From contig JACQUW010000299.1 in the NCBI GenBank assembly GCA_016210115.1, forward strand, positions 1 to 42,563: a DNA stretch of 42,563 nt, given 5' to 3'. The notes below the pieces were generated by a model. That model saw only the letters and a program-made list of their open reading frames with translations. It made no database searches and was not told where the DNA came from. The first letter of the stretch is position 1, and every line of letters starts with the position of its first letter. Below are positions 39,676 to 42,563 of the stretch, one piece after another. The DNA comes from Deltaproteobacteria bacterium. Its GTDB lineage: Bacteria; Desulfobacterota; Binatia; UBA9968. The position numbers and the translations under genes were made by a program.

Positions 39676-40442
39676 TAGATTAACCTGATGTCTTGAATGA
39701 CGCCCATAGAAAGCAACCTCACATAGAGATCAGTCACCGCGACCCAGATCAAGCTGACCCAGGCAATTTGCATGTGGCGCTCGTTCCACCCGCTGATCAG
39801 CCGCCAGATGGTGTACCTGCCGGGCGCCGCAGAAAGCGCGTGCAGCTTGCCACCGCAAAAATGGCGGCAGGAGTGGCAGGAAAACGAGTACAGCGACAAC
39901 AGGACGGCGTTGACTAAAAGCACCAAAGTTCCGATACCGATACCGAATCCATTCGGGAAATTAAAGGCCCAAATCACGTCCCACCACAGAAACGCCACAA
40001 CAATCGTAGCGAGATAGAAAAAGTAGCGGTGCATGTTTTGAAGAATAAACGGGAAGCGAGTTTCTCCCGTATAGGTCCGCGACACGTCTTTGACGGCGCA
40101 GGCCGGAGGCAGCCAGAAGAAAGCGCGGTAATAAGCCTTCCGGTAGTAGTAGCAGGTCGCCCGAAATCCGGCGGGAATCCAAAGGATAAGAATGGCCGGA
40201 GACAGATTCCACCAGGATCCGATAAGTGGAACGGTGACATGCGTGCAGTTGGCGGAGATGCACGGGGAATAAAAGGGCGAGAGATAAGGAGGCGCATAGT
40301 AATGGGCATTTTGCAGAGCGGCCCAGGTCGTATAAACGATAAAGCTTCCCAAACCCAGAACCACGGCCAGAGGCTCCAACCACCACAGGTCCTGGCGCAA
40401 AGTTCTAACATTTTCCAGAGTCAGAGTACCATTCTTCTCCAC
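39675..40442 (-). CDS. sdhC: Succinate dehydrogenase membrane subunit, Sdh1-like
   Basis: A 255-aa membrane anchor unrelated to the small classical SdhC/SdhD pair. Five hydrophobic segments are visible at about 22-42, 76-95, 138-158, 166-188 and 224-245. Conserved-looking blocks include PYLSPFYSPCISANC (53-66), RATCYYYRKAYYRAFFW and TGETRFPFILQNMHRYFFY. Directly after the fourth helix lies CHSCRHFC (Cys189, His190, Cys192, His194, Cys196), a pattern that could ligate an iron-sulfur centre with Cys and His. A membrane-embedded Rieske-type cluster has been described for mycobacterial Sdh1. The gene name is given by operon position and role; its stop overlaps the sdhA start. Confidence 0.85.
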   Translation of the reverse strand: MEKNGTLTLENVRTLRQDLWWLEPLAVVLGLGSFIVYTTWAALQNAHYYAPPYLSPFYSPCISANCTHVTVPLIGSWWNLSPAILILWIPAGFRATCYYYRKAYYRAFFWLPPACAVKDVSRTYTGETRFPFILQNMHRYFFYLATIVVAFLWWDVIWAFNFPNGFGIGIGTLVLLVNAVLLSLYSFSCHSCRHFCGGKLHALSAAPGRYTIWRLISGWNERHMQIAWVSLIWVAVTDLYVRLLSMGVIQDIRLI

Positions 40443-40500
40443 TGTCCCATTCCTTCAGATCAATTGGCGCGCGAAATTGAGGCAAGCGATCCGGGCGAGC

Positions 40501-40839
40501 TTATTTCCCCGCTGCGTTTTCCGAAGCTGCCGTTCTGTTCCTGTCCGCCTCTTCGAGTTTGAGGTAGGTTTCGATGATTTCCGGGATATCTGCTTTGGTG
40601 ACTTTCATGTACCAGATGCCGTCCGGCCAGATCATCAAATTGGGCCCAAAGGCACAGAGATCGAGGCAGCCGCTCTTCGCGACGCGAACTTTGCCCTTTA
40701 GATTCATATCCTTTGCGACCTTTTTCAGCTCTTCGACGATCTCCTCCGAACCGCTGTAACCGCATGACGGGCTCTCACCGTGACGATTATTGATGCACAT
40801 AAAGATCTGTCTGATATAGGGCTGCTGTCGCTTTATCAT
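40501..40839 (-). CDS. Thioredoxin-like [2Fe-2S] ferredoxin
   Basis: A 112-aa small ferredoxin of the thioredoxin-like [2Fe-2S] family, the fold also seen in NuoE and Azotobacter-type ferredoxin. The four ligands are Cys15 and Cys26 (FMCINNRHGESPSC) and Cys58 and Cys62 (SGCLDLC), followed by the characteristic GPNLMIWPDGIWY. A long Glu/Lys-rich helix lies between the pairs. GGGGGAGA precedes the ATG. It lies 58 bp upstream of sdhC on the same strand and probably leads the sdh operon, so it may exchange electrons with the complex or serve in its assembly; neither is established. Confidence 0.9.
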   Translation of the reverse strand: MIKRQQPYIRQIFMCINNRHGESPSCGYSGSEEIVEELKKVAKDMNLKGKVRVAKSGCLDLCAFGPNLMIWPDGIWYMKVTKADIPEIIETYLKLEEADRNRTAASENAAGK

Positions 40840-40911
40840 TTATCTCCCCCTTTTTGGTTTTTTAATGATTTAATACCAACTTTACAACTAAAACCCAACC
40901 GTTGCCCGCAT

Positions 40912-40986
40912 CGTCATGCCTGCGGAGACGGGTATCCAAAATTTGGGCGGAAAGACCCTGGATTCCCGCCTTCTGGGGAATGACGG
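40912..40986. repeat. CGTCATTCCCGC paired-hairpin repeat, copy 2
   Basis: It is bounded by CGTCATGCC and GGGGAATGACG, which are inverted with respect to each other. The inner parts GCGGAGACGGGTATCC and GGATTCCCGCCTTC belong to the same family as 23679-23756 but are more degenerate. Confidence 0.65.
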
Positions 40987-41100
40987 CATTAATAAAATAG
41001 ATGAGGCTTTAGTAAGCGGTTGTTTCACTAATAACATACCGAAAAGCATTTTGCACCCCCCCAATTCAGGACTGTGGCGTTGAGCAAACAGGTCTCATGG

Positions 41101-41147
41101 CCAGAACGGCTTCAACCGCTCAAACCGTTGAATTCGTTCAGCCCGCG
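41101..41147. repeat. TTGAACG-family repeat, weak copy
   Basis: It reads CCAGAACGGCTTCAACCGCT then CAAACCGTTGAATTCGTTCA and GCCCGCG. It keeps the spaced GTTCAA/TTGAA words of copies A and B with many changes. It ends 8 bp from the fumC stop. Confidence 0.35.
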
Positions 41148-41154
41148 CCGCTCT

Positions 41155-42563
41155 CTATTTCTTTTCTGGAATGCCCGGCTCAGTCATTCGCCGGGGATCG
41201 AGAATCTCATTGAGTTTATCGGCCGGAAGGACTTTGTGACTCACGGCGACCTCTCTCACGGTCTTGCCGGTGCTGAAAGCTTCTTGGGCGATTTTTGCGG
41301 CTGCATCGTAGCCGATGACGGGCGCCAGGGAGGTGACCATGGCCAGGCTTCGCTCAATCATCTCGCTGCAGCGCTCCTCGTTCGCGGTAATCCCCACGAT
41401 TCCCTTTGCCGTGAAGGTCTTGACAGCGCTCGCGCTGAAAGTGATGGCCTCAAGCAGCCGCAGCGTCATGATCGGCATCATCGTGTTCAGTTCGAAGTTT
41501 CCCGCCTGCCCGCAAAAGGTAATCGTCGTATCGCAGCCGATCACGTGGGCAGCCACCTGAAGCACCGATTCGCACATGACCGGGTTCACTTTTCCCGGCA
41601 TGATGGAGGAGCCCGGTTGGGTATCGGGCAGAGCGATTTCCCCAATCCCGCATCTCGGCCCCGAAGAGAGCCAGCGCAGATCGTTGGCGATTTTCGTCAG
41701 ACTCACGGCCAGAGATTTAAGGCTCCCGCTGACGTGGACTACGGCGTCTCTGGCTGCCTGGGCTTCAAAGTGATTCTTGGCCTCGCGGAAATTGATATGT
41801 GTGATTTCGGCGATCGTTTTGGTCGCCCTGGCGGCGAATTCCGAATGGGTATTGATCCCTGTCCCGACAGCGGTTCCGCCCAAGGCCAGCTCTTCCAGGC
41901 CCGTGCTGGCGGCTTTGATCCTTTCGATCGACAGCTCAACTTGCCTGGCATAGCCGCCGAACTCCTGTCCGAGCCGGACCGGCGTGGCATCTGCCAGGTG
42001 CGTACGGCCGATTTTTACAATCTCATGAAATTCCCTTGCCTTCTGTTGAAGAGCCTGGTGCAGCATTGCCAGAGCGGGAAGGAGCTCTTGCTGAATCGCC
42101 TCGAGCGCTGAAACGTGAATGGCGCTAGGGATCACGTCATTGCTCGACTGGCCCATATTCACGTGATCGTTGGGATGGATTTCTTTGCTCCCCCGCCGCT
42201 TCCCCAAAATTTCCAGAGCACGGTTCGTGATCACCTCGTTCGCGTTCATATTTGTAGAGGTACCGGACCCGGTCTGAAAAACATCGATGACGAAATCCTT
42301 GTCCAACTTTCCTTCAATGACCTCCAGCGCAGCCTGCTGGATCGCCTTTGCGACCTTAGAATCCAGCAATCCCAGCTCCTCATTGGCTGCGGCGGCTGCG
42401 TATTTGATGATCGCCAGCGCCCGAATGAATCGAGCCGGAAAGCCGATACCGCTGATCGGAAAATTTTCCACCGCCCGCTGCGTCTGCGCCCCATAGAGCG
42501 CGTTGGCTGGCACCCGCACCTCCCCCATGCTGTCTCGCTCCAATCGCGTCTGCTGTTCTGTCA
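41155..42563 (-). CDS. fumC: Class II fumarate hydratase (5' end at window edge)
   Basis: FumC interconverts fumarate and malate, so it acts directly after succinate dehydrogenase, whose operon follows downstream. The sequence has all three signatures of the fumarase/aspartase superfamily: TGSGTSTNMNANEV, GRTHLADATPV (catalytic His) and the mobile loop GSSIMPGKVNPVMCES. The last resembles FumC, and the full 460-residue length and the N-terminal ERDSMGEVRVPANALYGAQT also fit FumC better than aspartase. The frame stays open to the window end, reading TEQQTRLERDSMGEV. The last two bases are TG on the coding strand, so the natural ATG very probably straddles the edge by one base. The internal TTG at 42543 is therefore not the true start. 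Confidence 0.93.
   Translation of the reverse strand, partial: TEQQTRLERDSMGEVRVPANALYGAQTQRAVENFPISGIGFPARFIRALAIIKYAAAAANEELGLLDSKVAKAIQQAALEVIEGKLDKDFVIDVFQTGSGTSTNMNANEVITNRALEILGKRRGSKEIHPNDHVNMGQSSNDVIPSAIHVSALEAIQQELLPALAMLHQALQQKAREFHEIVKIGRTHLADATPVRLGQEFGGYARQVELSIERIKAASTGLEELALGGTAVGTGINTHSEFAARATKTIAEITHINFREAKNHFEAQAARDAVVHVSGSLKSLAVSLTKIANDLRWLSSGPRCGIGEIALPDTQPGSSIMPGKVNPVMCESVLQVAAHVIGCDTTITFCGQAGNFELNTMMPIMTLRLLEAITFSASAVKTFTAKGIVGITANEERCSEMIERSLAMVTSLAPVIGYDAAAKIAQEAFSTGKTVREVAVSHKVLPADKLNEILDPRRMTEPGIPEKK

Larger units (their letters stand above)
40840..41154. other. 315-bp intergenic region between fumC and the sdh operon
   Basis: From the fumC side it holds a weak TTGAACG-family copy next to the fumC stop, a CCCCCCC run, then the CGTCAT paired-hairpin element. 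The ferredoxin Shine-Dalgarno lies at its left end. No gene and no good promoter hexamers were found. Confidence 0.45.

Noticed and set aside
40780..40983. A 67-codon plus-strand frame in the fumC-sdh gap
   Set aside because: It ends in the decayed CGTCAT repeat (KDPGFPPSGE is repeat-derived) and overlaps the ferredoxin gene start.

Overview
The window is a moderately GC-rich bacterial chromosome segment with about 28 protein genes on both strands. I see no rRNA, tRNA, IS element, prophage or CRISPR array. It starts inside uvrB and ends inside fumC, so both edge genes are cut. Orphan NMT1-type solute-binding proteins, a stand-alone amidase, a bicupin, a long-form Lhr helicase, an actinobacterial-like succinate dehydrogenase and many short palindromic intergenic repeats suggest an uncultured soil, sediment or groundwater lineage. 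The deltaproteobacterial, Binatota, Tectomicrobia or Methylomirabilota neighbourhood fits best. This placement is inference; no marker gene here fixes it.

Layout. 1-4.1 kb: uvrB (partial), a 592-bp non-coding gap holding a ~150-bp direct repeat in two copies, and an amidase-signature hydrolase. 4.2-6.6 kb (minus): a predicted operon of bicupin protein, small unknown protein and outer-membrane barrel. 7-10.7 kb (plus): a secreted BNR-type propeller/DUF11 protein coupled to a lipoprotein with a degenerate retropepsin-like domain. 10.7-13.2 kb (minus): solute-binding protein, universal stress protein, SDR epimerase. 13.4-16.4 kb (plus): M20 metallopeptidase and asnS.

16.4-21 kb is the most interesting block. 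A two-gene ABC importer, with the permease and substrate-binding domains fused as in EgtU/OpuC systems, is divergent from an EgtD-type histidine N-alpha-methyltransferase. A solute-binding protein follows egtD. A betaine/ergothioneine-class importer thus sits beside the enzyme that makes hercynine, itself a betaine. No egtB is visible.

21.2-25 kb (minus): nitrilase, NnrS and a divergent DAHP synthase. 25.3-27.4 kb (plus): two tandem paralogous secreted nine-TPR proteins. 27.5-32 kb (minus): lhr. 32.2-36.7 kb (plus): an FHA-GAF-class III nucleotide cyclase, a CBS-pair protein and a secreted protein with one c-type heme motif and an in-frame palindromic insertion. 36.8-42.5 kb (minus): a TCA-cycle block of [2Fe-2S] ferredoxin, sdhC, sdhA, sdhB and a small unknown gene, with fumC just upstream. 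This SdhC carries a Cys/His cluster compatible with a membrane Rieske-type centre.

Several families of short dispersed repeats (GACAGACC-like, TTGAACG-like, CGTCATTCCCGC-like, GTGAAACGTGAA-like, and a ~45-bp TTACTACTGA element) fill most intergenic gaps. Some lie directly against start codons.
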